Below, piece after piece: positions 17,819 through 26,161 of a stretch of DNA of 64,000 nucleotides. The notes beneath the pieces were generated by a model. That model saw only the letters and a program-made list of their open reading frames with translations, was not told where the DNA came from and made no database searches. Position 1 is the first letter of the stretch; each line of letters starts with the position of its first letter. The position numbers and the translations under genes were made by a program. Source of the DNA: JAOUGY01 sp963792365 (GTDB lineage Bacteria; Actinomycetota; Acidimicrobiia; Spongiisociales; ZC4RG35); assembly GCA_963792365.1 (NCBI GenBank), contig CAWBVW010000001.1:806001-870000 (forward strand), read 5' to 3'.

Positions 17819-18831
17819 CGCGCTCTCTCCGAGTGGCCCCCGAATTGATCACGCATGGCCGAGAGCACTTGATTGGCGAAGTCGTCGCGTCCTCGACTGG
17901 CGAAACGATCGAACAGGGCGGAGGCAAGGACCGGAGCAGGCACTCCGACGTCGATCGCACTCTGCAGCGTCCACCGGCCCTCGCCCGAGTCCGAAACCCT
18001 GCCCTGATACTCGGCGAGGTCGGGGCTCGACGCGAGCGCATCGGCGGTCAGGTCGAGCAGCCATGATCCGATGACGCTGCCGCGCCGCCACACCTCGGCA
18101 ACGGCAGCTACATCGATGTCGAACCGATAGCTCTCTGGCTCGCTCAGGGGGGCAGTCTCGGCGTCGGCAGTCCTCTCGTGCGCACCGACCCCGGCATGGC
18201 GGAGGATGTTCAACCCCTCCGCGTAGGCAGCCATCAAGCCGTACTCGATGCCGTTGTGAACCATCTTCACGAAGTGCCCGGCGCCCGAGGGGCCGCAATG
18301 AAGGTAACCCTGTTCCGGTTCGTCTGGCCGGCCTGTGCGGCCGGGAGTTCGTGGAGCCGCCTCCACCCCTGGTGCCAGGGAGGCGAAGATCGGGTCGAGA
18401 CGAGCGACGACTTCGGGCTCCCCACCGATCATGAGGCAGTATCCGCGGTCCAAACCGAACACGCCCCCACTCGTACCCACGTCGACGAACGAAATGCGGC
18501 GTTGGGCGAGCCGAGCGGAATGATCCATGGACTCCCGGTAGTAGGTGTTGCCGCCGTCGATGATGGCGTCGTTTGCAGACAGCACGTCCGCCACATCGTC
18601 TACGACTCGCGGCGTGACTGCGGCCGGCACCATCAGCCACACGGCACGCGGGGGCGTTAGTTTCGAGGCCAGGTCTTCGAGCGATCCGGCGGCCACGGCA
18701 CCTTCGCCTTCGAGGACGGCCACCGCCTCTGAATCGAGGTCGTGGACGACGACCTCATGTCCGGACTTCATGAGGCGGCGGGCCATGTTCGAGCCCATCC
18801 GCCCCAGGCCAACCATTCCGATCTGCATCAC
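17815..18831 (-). CDS. gnd: 6-phosphogluconate dehydrogenase, short (GndA/YqeC-like) type
   Basis: 338 aa, the short decarboxylating form. The N-terminal Rossmann motif is MVGLGRMGSNMARRLMKSGH, then DGGNTYYRESM, DVGTSGGVFGLDRGY and the catalytic-region GPSGAGHFVKMVHNGIEYG. It converts 6-phosphogluconate to ribulose 5-phosphate; short forms are often NAD-linked. The GTG at 18831 overlaps the upstream stop (GTGA); an ATG follows at 18828. Confidence 0.93.
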   Translation of the reverse strand: MMQIGMVGLGRMGSNMARRLMKSGHEVVVHDLDSEAVAVLEGEGAVAAGSLEDLASKLTPPRAVWLMVPAAVTPRVVDDVADVLSANDAIIDGGNTYYRESMDHSARLAQRRISFVDVGTSGGVFGLDRGYCLMIGGEPEVVARLDPIFASLAPGVEAAPRTPGRTGRPDEPEQGYLHCGPSGAGHFVKMVHNGIEYGLMAAYAEGLNILRHAGVGAHERTADAETAPLSEPESYRFDIDVAAVAEVWRRGSVIGSWLLDLTADALASSPDLAEYQGRVSDSGEGRWTLQSAIDVGVPAPVLASALFDRFASRGRDDFANQVLSAMRDQFGGHSERAR

Positions 18832-19436
18832 ACGCCTCCGCTGCGAACGTCGTCGCCGATCACCCGAGTCAGCGCCTCCACCACCTTGCCACGATGTGGG
18901 GGCAACCGGGTCGCGGCCGACATCTCGAGCTGCACGCCTCCACCAGCAGCGAGATTCACCGGATTGCGGGCGTGCCGTCCCCTGAGCCCCTGTGGGATGT
19001 CGCGCAGGTCGTCGACGACTCTCACTTCGGTGTTCGAACGCAGCATTCGAGCCACCTGGGCGCGGTATGGATCGTTGGCACCCCCGACGAGCACCGAGCG
19101 CCGCAGATGGTCGCGTCCGAAGCCGTGCAGGCTCACCACACGATCGACGTAATCCAGAAACGCAGCCAGCTGCGAACTGTGCCGCGGGTCATATCTGGTC
19201 GACGGAATATGCCACGCCAAGGACTCGGCCTGCTCCACCACATACAACGAGGCGCCGGTGGCGGCTGCGATCTCGCGCGCCATCTCGGCGGTCTCGGCCT
19301 CGATCCCCCCATGGATGGCCATCACCCCTATCGACCCCCCGAGCACCAGCTCCTCGGAGACGAGCGGATGAGCGAGCAGTTCGTCGAGCACCTCAGGGAA
19401 GGTAGCGGACGACCAGTCACCAAACGACCCCGGCAA
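18828..19436 (-). CDS. poly-gamma-glutamate hydrolase-like (PghP/DUF867) protein
   Basis: 202 aa. VMAIHGGIEAETAEMAREIAAATG and HGFGRDHLRRSVLVGG match the conserved blocks of the phage-derived poly-gamma-glutamate hydrolase family, a zinc-dependent amidohydrolase-like fold in which the His of AIHGG is a ligand. It is the first gene of the pgi-zwf-gnd run and overlaps gnd by 4 bp, a curious partner for pentose-phosphate genes. The N-terminal 15 residues may not be part of the protein. Confidence 0.75.
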   Translation of the reverse strand: MPGSFGDWSSATFPEVLDELLAHPLVSEELVLGGSIGVMAIHGGIEAETAEMAREIAAATGASLYVVEQAESLAWHIPSTRYDPRHSSQLAAFLDYVDRVVSLHGFGRDHLRRSVLVGGANDPYRAQVARMLRSNTEVRVVDDLRDIPQGLRGRHARNPVNLAAGGGVQLEMSAATRLPPHRGKVVEALTRVIGDDVRSGGV

Positions 19437-19492
19437 GCCGGAGACAGAAGACTGGAGGCGGGCGGGCCAAGGGCCCGGGCGAAACCCCGGCT

Positions 19493-20251
19493 CTAGGCCG
19501 GCGTGACCTCGGTGCCTCCCGTGCCGGCGTCGCCTTCGGTGGCGAGACCCAGCTCACGCTTCAGCTCTTCGAGCTTGGCATCGGCCTGAGCGATGGAGAT
19601 GGCCTCCTTCAGCTCGGACTCGGCGCCTTCCGGGGTGGCTTCGCGGAGCTCGGTGCGTGCCTTGGCGCCGGCCAGCCGCTGCTGGATCTTCTCTTCGACC
19701 TTCTCGAGAGAGGGAGCTTCGGCTTCCATGCTCGTCGAGATCGACTCCACTGCGCTGTTGACGGCCTCCTGCATCTTGGCCTGCTGAAGCTGGCCGACGA
19801 GCTGCATGCGCTTGGCGGCGAGCTCTTGCAGACGCATGGCGTTCTGCTGCACCGCGGTCTTGGCCTGATCGGCCTGACCGATCGCGATCTCGTACTGCTC
19901 CTTGAGCCCGTTGAGATTGGACTCGGCTGCTTGCAGCTTGAGTGCGAGGGACTGGGCGGCTTGCGTCCACTTGGATTGCTCGGCCGTGTCGCCGGCGTTC
20001 TTCGCCTGCTCGGCTCTCATCAGGGCCGACTTGGCCATCTCGCGGGCCTCACCGACGTCCTTCGCGGAGCTTTCGATCTTCTGCTCGATCTGCGTGCGGT
20101 GGGCGATCACCTTTGCTGCCTGGTTACGGAGGTCCTGATCGCGCTTCCTGGCCTCTGTGATCGCTTGCTCGATCTCGATTTCGGGGTTCATCGCCCTTTC
20201 GGCACCCGAACGGAAGAGCTGCTTCAGATAGCCCCAGATTCTCTTGAACAT
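19493..20251 (-). CDS. pspA: PspA/IM30 family membrane-stress protein
   Basis: 252 aa, almost entirely helical. It begins MFKRIWGYLKQLF (amphipathic helix), then long coiled-coil segments rich in Ala/Gln/Glu from about residue 25 to 190. The acidic Gly/Thr-rich tail is unlike the E. coli protein. PspA proteins oligomerise on stressed membranes. It lies next to the TPM-domain membrane protein gene on the same strand, 118 bp apart. Confidence 0.9.
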   Translation of the reverse strand: MFKRIWGYLKQLFRSGAERAMNPEIEIEQAITEARKRDQDLRNQAAKVIAHRTQIEQKIESSAKDVGEAREMAKSALMRAEQAKNAGDTAEQSKWTQAAQSLALKLQAAESNLNGLKEQYEIAIGQADQAKTAVQQNAMRLQELAAKRMQLVGQLQQAKMQEAVNSAVESISTSMEAEAPSLEKVEEKIQQRLAGAKARTELREATPEGAESELKEAISIAQADAKLEELKRELGLATEGDAGTGGTEVTPA

Positions 20252-20369
20252 GACCTCGAAACCCCTGTAGTCGCTGGTCCGCCCATCCTAGGCGGTTGGC
20301 CCAGGCGAGGATCCGCCAACGGTCGAGTGATCTGTCCTGACGCCCGGAGTGCCTCGGGTGGCCGAGGTC

Positions 20370-21761
20370 TCAGCGCGAACGTCGCCCCCGTGAGGTCGAC
20401 CGAGAACTGCGAGATCGGGACGACGATCGAGAACGGCTGCTGGACGACCTGGAACGGCTGGAACTCGACGACCTGCGGGTGGGCAGGCTCGGCATGCCAC
20501 CACCGCCTGTCCGGCGCGGCCTGCCCGGAGAACCGCCGAGCATTCCACCCAGCACTCCGCCGAGTCCTCCACCCGGACGTCTTGGGCCCCGGCCCCAGCT
20601 GTAATCGGTTCCCCGGCTCATGCCACCCACGAGGATCGAGAACGCGTCGAGCCAGTCCATCCCACCGCCGCCGCTGCTGCGGGGTGCCTGCGGCGCCGGG
20701 ACCCGACGACCCCCCACGTCGATCGAGCGCGGCTCGGGACGTTCGCCGCGGCGCAGCCGTTCGGCGTCCTGCTTGCACACCATGACCGTGCGGATGCCGG
20801 CCGGGGTCTTCAACTCCGCTTCTTCGACCCCGGCGCCATGAGTCGGATCGAAGAAGCACGGCACTGGCTTGTCCGGTTCGGGCTTGGGTGGAATCTCGCG
20901 TCGCTCGACGATGGCGTCGGCCGCAGCCATCTCCCATCGCGCCACGTCGAGGTCGTCGGAAAGCGACTCGAGCTCGGCAGGAGTCTTGGCCGCGTCCATG
21001 CGATCCTCGGCGGCTTTGAACACGTCCGATGCCTTGCGGTAGTGCTCCACTGCCGTCGGAAACTGGTCCTGATCGACGCGATCGCTGAACTCGAGGATCT
21101 CGTTGGCGACGACGCCCATCTGCTCGCGGATCTCCGCCTTTGCAGCCTCGAGTTGGGCCGTCATCGCGTCGGCGCGCTTCCGCTTGCTGCGCCTGCTCCG
21201 CCAGAAGATGAACCCGACGATCCCGATGACGATGATCCACAGCCACGGGATCCCGCCACCGTCGTCTTCACCGGCAGTCTGGGTGGGAGCCGATTCTCCG
21301 GACTGCGCCTGGGTGGTTGCGACGCCTGCCGGGACCCGGTCCGTCAGGCTGGCCGCCACCTCGCGGAAGTCGGTGAGATAATTGTCACCGGTGGTGGCGA
21401 AGGCGGTGTCGAGCGCGTCGTCCATCTGATCGTCGGTGTAGACCCCATCGGTGACCAGACCGGCCTCCGAGGCGGACAGCACAACGATGGTGTCCGGATC
21501 CTCGATCGCAGCCAGCACTTCGTCGGCGAAGAGGTCGGCGCCTTGAGATGGATCATCCTCCAGTGCCACGAAGCCGATCCCGGGGAACTCCTGGGACAGG
21601 TCTTCGAGGTCGTTGACGGCGATGTCTACGCCCGAGTCCGCGTAGTAACCACGGAACTCAACGGCCTCCGCAACGTCGTCGACGGTTGCCGCCCAAGCGG
21701 CGGAAGACACGAGCATCAGGACCAACACGGAAACGGCGGAGACACGTCGCATGGCCGACAT
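20370..21761 (-). CDS. TPM-domain membrane protein with Ser/Arg-rich tail
   Basis: 463 aa from the ATG at 21761 (21752 also possible). A signal-like segment (RRVSAVSVLVLMLVSSAAWA) precedes a TPM-type extracytoplasmic domain (about 25-170), then one transmembrane helix (IPWLWIIVIGIVGFIFW, about 205) and a cytoplasmic helical region. Further on are a Cys pair (PCFFDPTHG ... VMVCKQDA), Gly-rich segments and a low-complexity Ser/Arg tail of about 40 residues. Mycobacterial relatives are called DUF6676/TPM proteins. Proximity to PspA suggests an envelope-stress role, which is inference. Confidence 0.75.
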   Translation of the reverse strand: MSAMRRVSAVSVLVLMLVSSAAWAATVDDVAEAVEFRGYYADSGVDIAVNDLEDLSQEFPGIGFVALEDDPSQGADLFADEVLAAIEDPDTIVVLSASEAGLVTDGVYTDDQMDDALDTAFATTGDNYLTDFREVAASLTDRVPAGVATTQAQSGESAPTQTAGEDDGGGIPWLWIIVIGIVGFIFWRSRRSKRKRADAMTAQLEAAKAEIREQMGVVANEILEFSDRVDQDQFPTAVEHYRKASDVFKAAEDRMDAAKTPAELESLSDDLDVARWEMAAADAIVERREIPPKPEPDKPVPCFFDPTHGAGVEEAELKTPAGIRTVMVCKQDAERLRRGERPEPRSIDVGGRRVPAPQAPRSSGGGGMDWLDAFSILVGGMSRGTDYSWGRGPRRPGGGLGGVLGGMLGGSPGRPRRTGGGGMPSLPTRRSSSSSRSRSSSSRSRSSSRSRSSRSTSRGRRSR

Positions 21762-21873
21762 GCTACGCCGCTTCAGACGACGCCCCGCTTCAGAGGTCTC
21801 TCGCGGTGTTCGCTCTCCCGTGCGCCGTGGGGCCCACTCGGCCTCCGCGTCCAAAGGCGGGAGGGTCGGCGAC

Positions 21874-21922
21874 GTTCTGTGGGCGGTGGTCCGCCAAAAT
21901 GGCGGACCATAACCCTGGGTTC
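21874..21922 (+). repeat. 49-bp palindromic repeat, copy A
   Basis: A 49-nt element starting GTTCTGTGGGCGG and ending TAACCCTGGGTTC. Its core GGTCCGCCA-AAA-TGGCGGACC is a perfect 9-bp hairpin. The last base is the final base of the bcp stop codon. Two further copies lie at 31387-31435 and 31469-31517. Confidence 0.8.
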
Positions 21923-22377
21923 TAGTCCTCGAGCAGGTCGCGAGCGAGGCGACCGACGTGGCCGGTGGCCTTCACGTTGCGGTACTCGCGTTCGATGTCT
22001 CCGGTCGGGCCGATCACGAACGTGGAGCGGATCAGCCCTTCGTACTCACGGCCGTAGTTCTTCTTGGTGCCCCAGGCGCCGAAGGCCTCCGCCACCTTGT
22101 GGGCCGGATCGGAGAGAAGCGGGAAGGTCAGGCCCTCCTTCTCTCTGAACTTGGCGTTGCGCTCGGGCTCGTCGGGGCTGATTCCGACGATCTCGTAGCC
22201 CGCCGCCTGGAGACGTGCGTGGCTGTCGCGGAAGTCGCAGGCCTCCGTCGTGCAGCCCGGAGTCATGGCCGCCGGATAGAAGAAGACGATCAGCGAGCGG
22301 CCTGTGTAGTCCGAAGACGACACCTGATGCCCGTCGTGATCATTGAGGGTGAATGTGGGTGCACGCATGTCTGTCAC
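21922..22377 (-). CDS. bcp: thioredoxin-dependent peroxiredoxin Bcp
   Basis: 151 aa peroxiredoxin Q/BCP. It reduces hydroperoxides using Cys42, with Cys47 as resolving residue (AAMTPGCTTEACDFRD; Ala replaces the more usual Lys/Asp). FFYP precedes it and STFVIGPTGDI follows in the expected places. The GTG start at 22377 has an in-frame ATG three codons on. Confidence 0.93.
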   Translation of the reverse strand: MTDMRAPTFTLNDHDGHQVSSSDYTGRSLIVFFYPAAMTPGCTTEACDFRDSHARLQAAGYEIVGISPDEPERNAKFREKEGLTFPLLSDPAHKVAEAFGAWGTKKNYGREYEGLIRSTFVIGPTGDIEREYRNVKATGHVGRLARDLLED

Positions 22378-22407
22378 CGCTTCGTTCGGACTCGGTTTGT
22401 CCAGCGT

Positions 22408-23322
22408 TCAACTCTTGCCGGCCAAAGCCCGCACGAAGAACACCGTGTTGGCGGGACGTTCGGCCATGCGTCGTGTCAGGTACGCATACCACTCGGACCC
22501 GTACGGCACATAGACCCGCACGGACGTTCCCACTCCCACCAACTGATCATGGAGATTAGGACGAACTCCGTACAGCATCTGAAACTCCCATGGACCGGAA
22601 CGGGAACGGGCTAGTTGGGTGGCTCGTTCGATCAGTCTGTCGTCGTGGGTCGCGATGCAGGGCATGACGCCGTCGGCGGCCATCAAGGGCTCGAGCAGCT
22701 CCGCGAAGGCCCGATCGACATCGTCTTTGTCGGTGTAGGCGATCGCCGAGGGCTCGACGTACGCCCCCTTGCACAGGCGAATGTGGCCGCCCAACGGCAG
22801 AAGCCGATTCAGGTCGTCGGGGGTTCGGTGCAGATACGCCTGAAGGCAAAGACCCAGGTTGCCGTTCTGCTGCTGGACCTCGGCGAACAGATCCACCGTG
22901 GCCTCGGTGTATCGACTGTCCTCCATGTCGATCGTGACAGTCGTGCCGATCGCAGCCGCTTCCTGTGCGAGCCGCGTCAGGTTCTCTGCTGCCAGAGAAC
23001 GGTCGAACTCGAGACCGAGCTGTGTCAGTTTGATCGACACGTTGGCGTCGAGTTCGGCCTCTGCGATCCGTCGGATCGCAGCCACGTACTGGTCTGCCGC
23101 GTTCACGGCGGTAGCCCGGTCGTGGACGGCTTCACCCAGAAGGTCCAGTGAGACCTGCTTGCCGCCCGTGTTGAGCGACGTCGTGGCGGCGGTGGCCTCG
23201 TCGAGGGTGTCGCCCGCCACGAATCGCCGAGCCAGCGTCTTTCCAGGCGCGGTTCTCGTGACCAGGCGTCGAACGGCTCCATTGTGGGTGGCAGCGAGCA
23301 TCGCCCGCGAGAACAGGCTCAC
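22408..23322 (-). CDS. proline dehydrogenase (monofunctional)
   Basis: 304 aa FAD enzyme that oxidises proline to pyrroline-5-carboxylate. It shows VSIKLTQLGLEFD, TIDMEDSRYTEATVD, CLQAYLHRTPDDL, RLCKGAY, ATHDDRLIERA and EFQMLYGVRP in the order of PRODH barrels. The GTG start overlaps the proC stop by 4 bp; the two encode opposite reactions, an unusual arrangement for an operon. No P5C dehydrogenase is nearby. Confidence 0.93.
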   Translation of the reverse strand: MSLFSRAMLAATHNGAVRRLVTRTAPGKTLARRFVAGDTLDEATAATTSLNTGGKQVSLDLLGEAVHDRATAVNAADQYVAAIRRIAEAELDANVSIKLTQLGLEFDRSLAAENLTRLAQEAAAIGTTVTIDMEDSRYTEATVDLFAEVQQQNGNLGLCLQAYLHRTPDDLNRLLPLGGHIRLCKGAYVEPSAIAYTDKDDVDRAFAELLEPLMAADGVMPCIATHDDRLIERATQLARSRSGPWEFQMLYGVRPNLHDQLVGVGTSVRVYVPYGSEWYAYLTRRMAERPANTVFFVRALAGKS

Positions 23323-24140
23323 GCGTGTTCCTCACGAGCCATGGCTCCGAGTTCCCGACTTCGCTGCGCAGCTGCACGCACCGCGTCTTCGAGGACCGCC
23401 CGGAAACCGCGCTCCTCCAGGACGTGCATGGCAGCCGCCGTCGTCCCACCGGGGGAGGTCACCTGAGCCCTGAGCTCGGAGGACTTGATCGTCGTCTCCG
23501 TGAGCAGGTGTCCCGCTCCCCTGACCGTCTGGTGGACGAGAGCCTCGGCGATGTCCCGAGGTAGACCCTCTCGCACAGCGGCCTCCTCCAGCGCCTCGGC
23601 CAGCAGGAAGACATATGCCGGTCCGCTCCCGGAGACGGCGGTCACGGCGTCGATCAGAGCCTCATCGAGAACTTCAACCTGGCCGACTGCTTCCAGCACC
23701 CGACGGGCCCGAGCGAGATGATCTTCGGTCACCGCGGTGCCGCCGGCGATCGCGGTCACGCCTTCGCGCACGAGCGATGGCGTGTTGGGCATCGCTCTCA
23801 CCACCGGTACATCCGTCAGATGCTCCTCGTACAGGGCCAACGGGACGCCCGCTGCCAAGGAGATCACCACCTGGTCGCTCGAAACCGAGCCGGCGATCTT
23901 CTCGAGAAGACCGACGACATCGCGAGGCTTGACGGCCACCACGATCACGGACCTGTCGCCAACCGCCTCGACCGCGTCGAGATGGCAGTCGATCCCGATC
24001 CGCGTCTCGATGTCGTGGAGCCTGGTCTCCCTGCGCACAGCGGCGACGAGTTCGGGGAGCTCCCAACCGGCAGACAGAAGGCCTCGAACGATCGACTCTC
24101 CCATCGCGCCCACGCCCAGAACGGCAACCGTTGGTCTCAT
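23319..24140 (-). CDS. proC: pyrroline-5-carboxylate reductase
   Basis: 273 aa. It reduces P5C to proline with NAD(P)H. Rossmann motif VAVLGVGAMGESIVRGLL, then VVAVKPRDV, VVRAMPNTPSLVREGVTAI and the signature SGSGPAYVFLLAEALEEAAV through TSPGGTT. The ATG at 24140 is chosen because a TACACT box lies 7 nt upstream (24153-24148), suggesting a leaderless start; the longer open frame has no homology. Confidence 0.94.
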   Translation of the reverse strand: MRPTVAVLGVGAMGESIVRGLLSAGWELPELVAAVRRETRLHDIETRIGIDCHLDAVEAVGDRSVIVVAVKPRDVVGLLEKIAGSVSSDQVVISLAAGVPLALYEEHLTDVPVVRAMPNTPSLVREGVTAIAGGTAVTEDHLARARRVLEAVGQVEVLDEALIDAVTAVSGSGPAYVFLLAEALEEAAVREGLPRDIAEALVHQTVRGAGHLLTETTIKSSELRAQVTSPGGTTAAAMHVLEERGFRAVLEDAVRAAAQRSRELGAMAREEHA

Positions 24141-24523
24141 GGGCGTGAGTGTAAAGCCGCCACACCCTTCGGAAAGGGCGATACCGCGGCCGGCCGGCGG
24201 TCGGGGTGCGTCAGCTCGCCTGCAGCACCACGCACGAACTCGGCGAGCGTCAACACCGCCAGCACCCGCTCGGCCCAGCGCACCTGAGGAACCGGACACG
24301 CTCGTGGCGTCATGAACGGGGCCGGGTAGCGACAACCAGGCAGGATACGAACCCCGAAGCGCGAACCCACCGAGACATACGGTTCGACCTGCGGCAGCTG
24401 CGGTGCAGCCAATCGCGTCCCCGCCGAGGGTCCCGAACCGACGGCAGAGCGTCGCCTTGCGCCGCTCCCAAAGAGTTCGTCTCGCACTACGGTTCAGTTT
24501 CCCCGAAGGTGATGTGGAGCACG
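24141..24523. other. 383-bp divergent intergenic region
   Basis: It separates leaderless proC from the ABC importer. I looked for a TPP or other riboswitch ahead of the importer and found no CUGAGA-type motif. Apart from the proC -10 nothing is supported. Confidence 0.4.
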
Positions 24524-25261
24524 ATGGCGTCGCCGGCTCTGTCGTTCCGTGACATTTCCATGGTCTTTCCCGACCAAACACACGCCCTGTCCGATGTCAC
24601 CTTCGACGTCGCCGAGGGCGAGTTCGTGACCCTCGTGGGACCTTCGGGATGCGGAAAGTCGACATTGTTGAGGATTGCCTCCGGGTTGATCGAACCCACC
24701 GGCGGCTCGGTGATCGTCGACAGGGAGCACCTCGGATATGTGTTCCAGGACCCGACATTGCTGCCGTGGCGAACGGTGCTCCAGAACGTCGAGCTGCTGG
24801 CCGAACTGGACGGGCTCGACAGCTCGGAACGCCGGCGTCGGGCGGACGAAGCCATCCAACTCGTGGGGCTCGGCGGCTTCGAGGATCACTTCCCGAAGTC
24901 GCTCTCGGGCGGAATGAAGATGCGCACGTCGCTGGCCAGAGCGCTGACGCTCGAGCCACCCGTGTTCCTGTTCGACGAGCCGTTCGGCGCCGTCGACGAA
25001 ATCACCAGGGCGCGTTTGAACGAAGAGACGCTCGCTTTGTTCGAACGCCGCCGCTTCACCGGCCTGTTCATCACGCACTCAATCGCTGAGGCAGTGTTCA
25101 TGTCGAGCCGCGTGCTAGTGATGTCGGCCCGACCGGGCCGGATCGTGGACGAACACATCATCCCCTTCGACTTCCCTCGCGATCCGGAGATCCGATTCCA
25201 TGCCACGTTCGCGGCCCTGAGCGGCGAGATCGGCCACTCACTGTGGGGCGCCCACAGATGA
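24524..25261 (+). CDS. NitT/TauT-family ABC importer ATPase
   Basis: 245 aa, starting MASPALSFRDISMVF at 24524, where GGAG lies 7 nt upstream; ATG 24512 is an alternative. Walker A GPSGCGKST, Q-loop VFQDPTLLPW, signature LSGGMKMRTSLARAL (Met-Lys where Gln-Arg is usual), Walker B FLFDEPFGAVDE and H-loop ITHSIAEAV. It pairs with the permease and binding protein downstream in a SsuB/ThiZ-like system. Confidence 0.9.
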   Translation: MASPALSFRDISMVFPDQTHALSDVTFDVAEGEFVTLVGPSGCGKSTLLRIASGLIEPTGGSVIVDREHLGYVFQDPTLLPWRTVLQNVELLAELDGLDSSERRRRADEAIQLVGLGGFEDHFPKSLSGGMKMRTSLARALTLEPPVFLFDEPFGAVDEITRARLNEETLALFERRRFTGLFITHSIAEAVFMSSRVLVMSARPGRIVDEHIIPFDFPRDPEIRFHATFAALSGEIGHSLWGAHR

Positions 25262-26124
25262 GCGTCAACGAGGACCACGCCGCCCCGTCCAAGGGCGATG
25301 TCGACTCTGTGACTCCCCCGCTCGGACGCCGGTCGATGTCGGCCGCCATCGGCTCGGCACTGTGGCCACCGGCGGCGCTGGGAGTGGCGCTGATCGGAGT
25401 GTGGTACTTCGTCTCGTACATCCTCCTCGATGACCGCCGACGTTTCCTGCTCAGGCCGCCGCACGCCGTGGTTCAGGTCGGGTTTCTCGATGGAGCGAAC
25501 CTGGCCGAGTTGATGAGCGGCCTCTGGTCGAGCACCAAGGTGGCCGCCGCCGGCCTGTTCATCGCCAGCACCATCGGCCTCGCGCTCGCGATGCTGATGA
25601 GCCAGGCCAAGCCCATCGAACGAGCGGTGTTCCCGTACGCCGTGACGCTGCAAGCGATTCCCATCCTGGCGATCGTGCCGCTCATCCAGTTCTGGTTCGG
25701 TACGGACACGGCGTCGCGCGTGATCGTGTGCGTACTCATCTCGCTGTTTCCGATCATCGTGAATACCCTCTTCGGTCTTCAATCCGCAGATCGCGGCATG
25801 CATGACCTGTTCACACTTCATCACGCGTCGCGAATCACCCGACTGCGCAAGCTCACCCTTCCCGCAGCCCTTCCAGCCATCTTCGCTGGGCTGCGCATAT
25901 CGGCCGGGCTCTCGGTGATCGGCGCCATCGTCGGTGACTTCTTCTTTGGCAAGGGCGACGCCGGGATCGGTCAGCTTCTCCAAAAGTACGCGAATCGACT
26001 GTTGGGAGAACAACTCATCGCCGCGATCATCGTTTCGTCGGCGCTGGGCGTTGCGGTGTTCCTCGCATTCGGATGGATTGAAGAACGCGTCACCGGCGAG
26101 TGGTACGACAGGCGCGCCGTCTGA
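25258..26124 (+). CDS. NitT/TauT-family ABC importer permease
   Basis: 288 aa with about six membrane helices. The BPD-transporter motif region reads RITRLRKLTLPAALPAIFAGLRIS, as in SsuC/ThiX permeases. The start at 25258 overlaps the ATPase stop (ATGA). Confidence 0.9.
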   Translation: MSVNEDHAAPSKGDVDSVTPPLGRRSMSAAIGSALWPPAALGVALIGVWYFVSYILLDDRRRFLLRPPHAVVQVGFLDGANLAELMSGLWSSTKVAAAGLFIASTIGLALAMLMSQAKPIERAVFPYAVTLQAIPILAIVPLIQFWFGTDTASRVIVCVLISLFPIIVNTLFGLQSADRGMHDLFTLHHASRITRLRKLTLPAALPAIFAGLRISAGLSVIGAIVGDFFFGKGDAGIGQLLQKYANRLLGEQLIAAIIVSSALGVAVFLAFGWIEERVTGEWYDRRAV

Positions 26125-26161
26125 TGCCATCAGCACGCCCAGGCAATCACAGGAGACAATC

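Noticed and set aside
20370..20480. Ser/Arg codon repeats at the TPM gene 3' end as a CRISPR-like or tandem repeat
   Set aside because: The repetition is at the protein level (low-complexity tail), with irregular DNA spacing.
24300..24400. tRNA-like or riboswitch-like segment before the ABC importer
   Set aside because: GGTTCG-type loops lack paired stems on either strand, and TPP riboswitch core motifs are missing.
24137..24487. 116-codon minus-strand frame overlapping the proC start
   Set aside because: It overlaps a clear proC -10 box, has no ribosome site and no recognisable domain.
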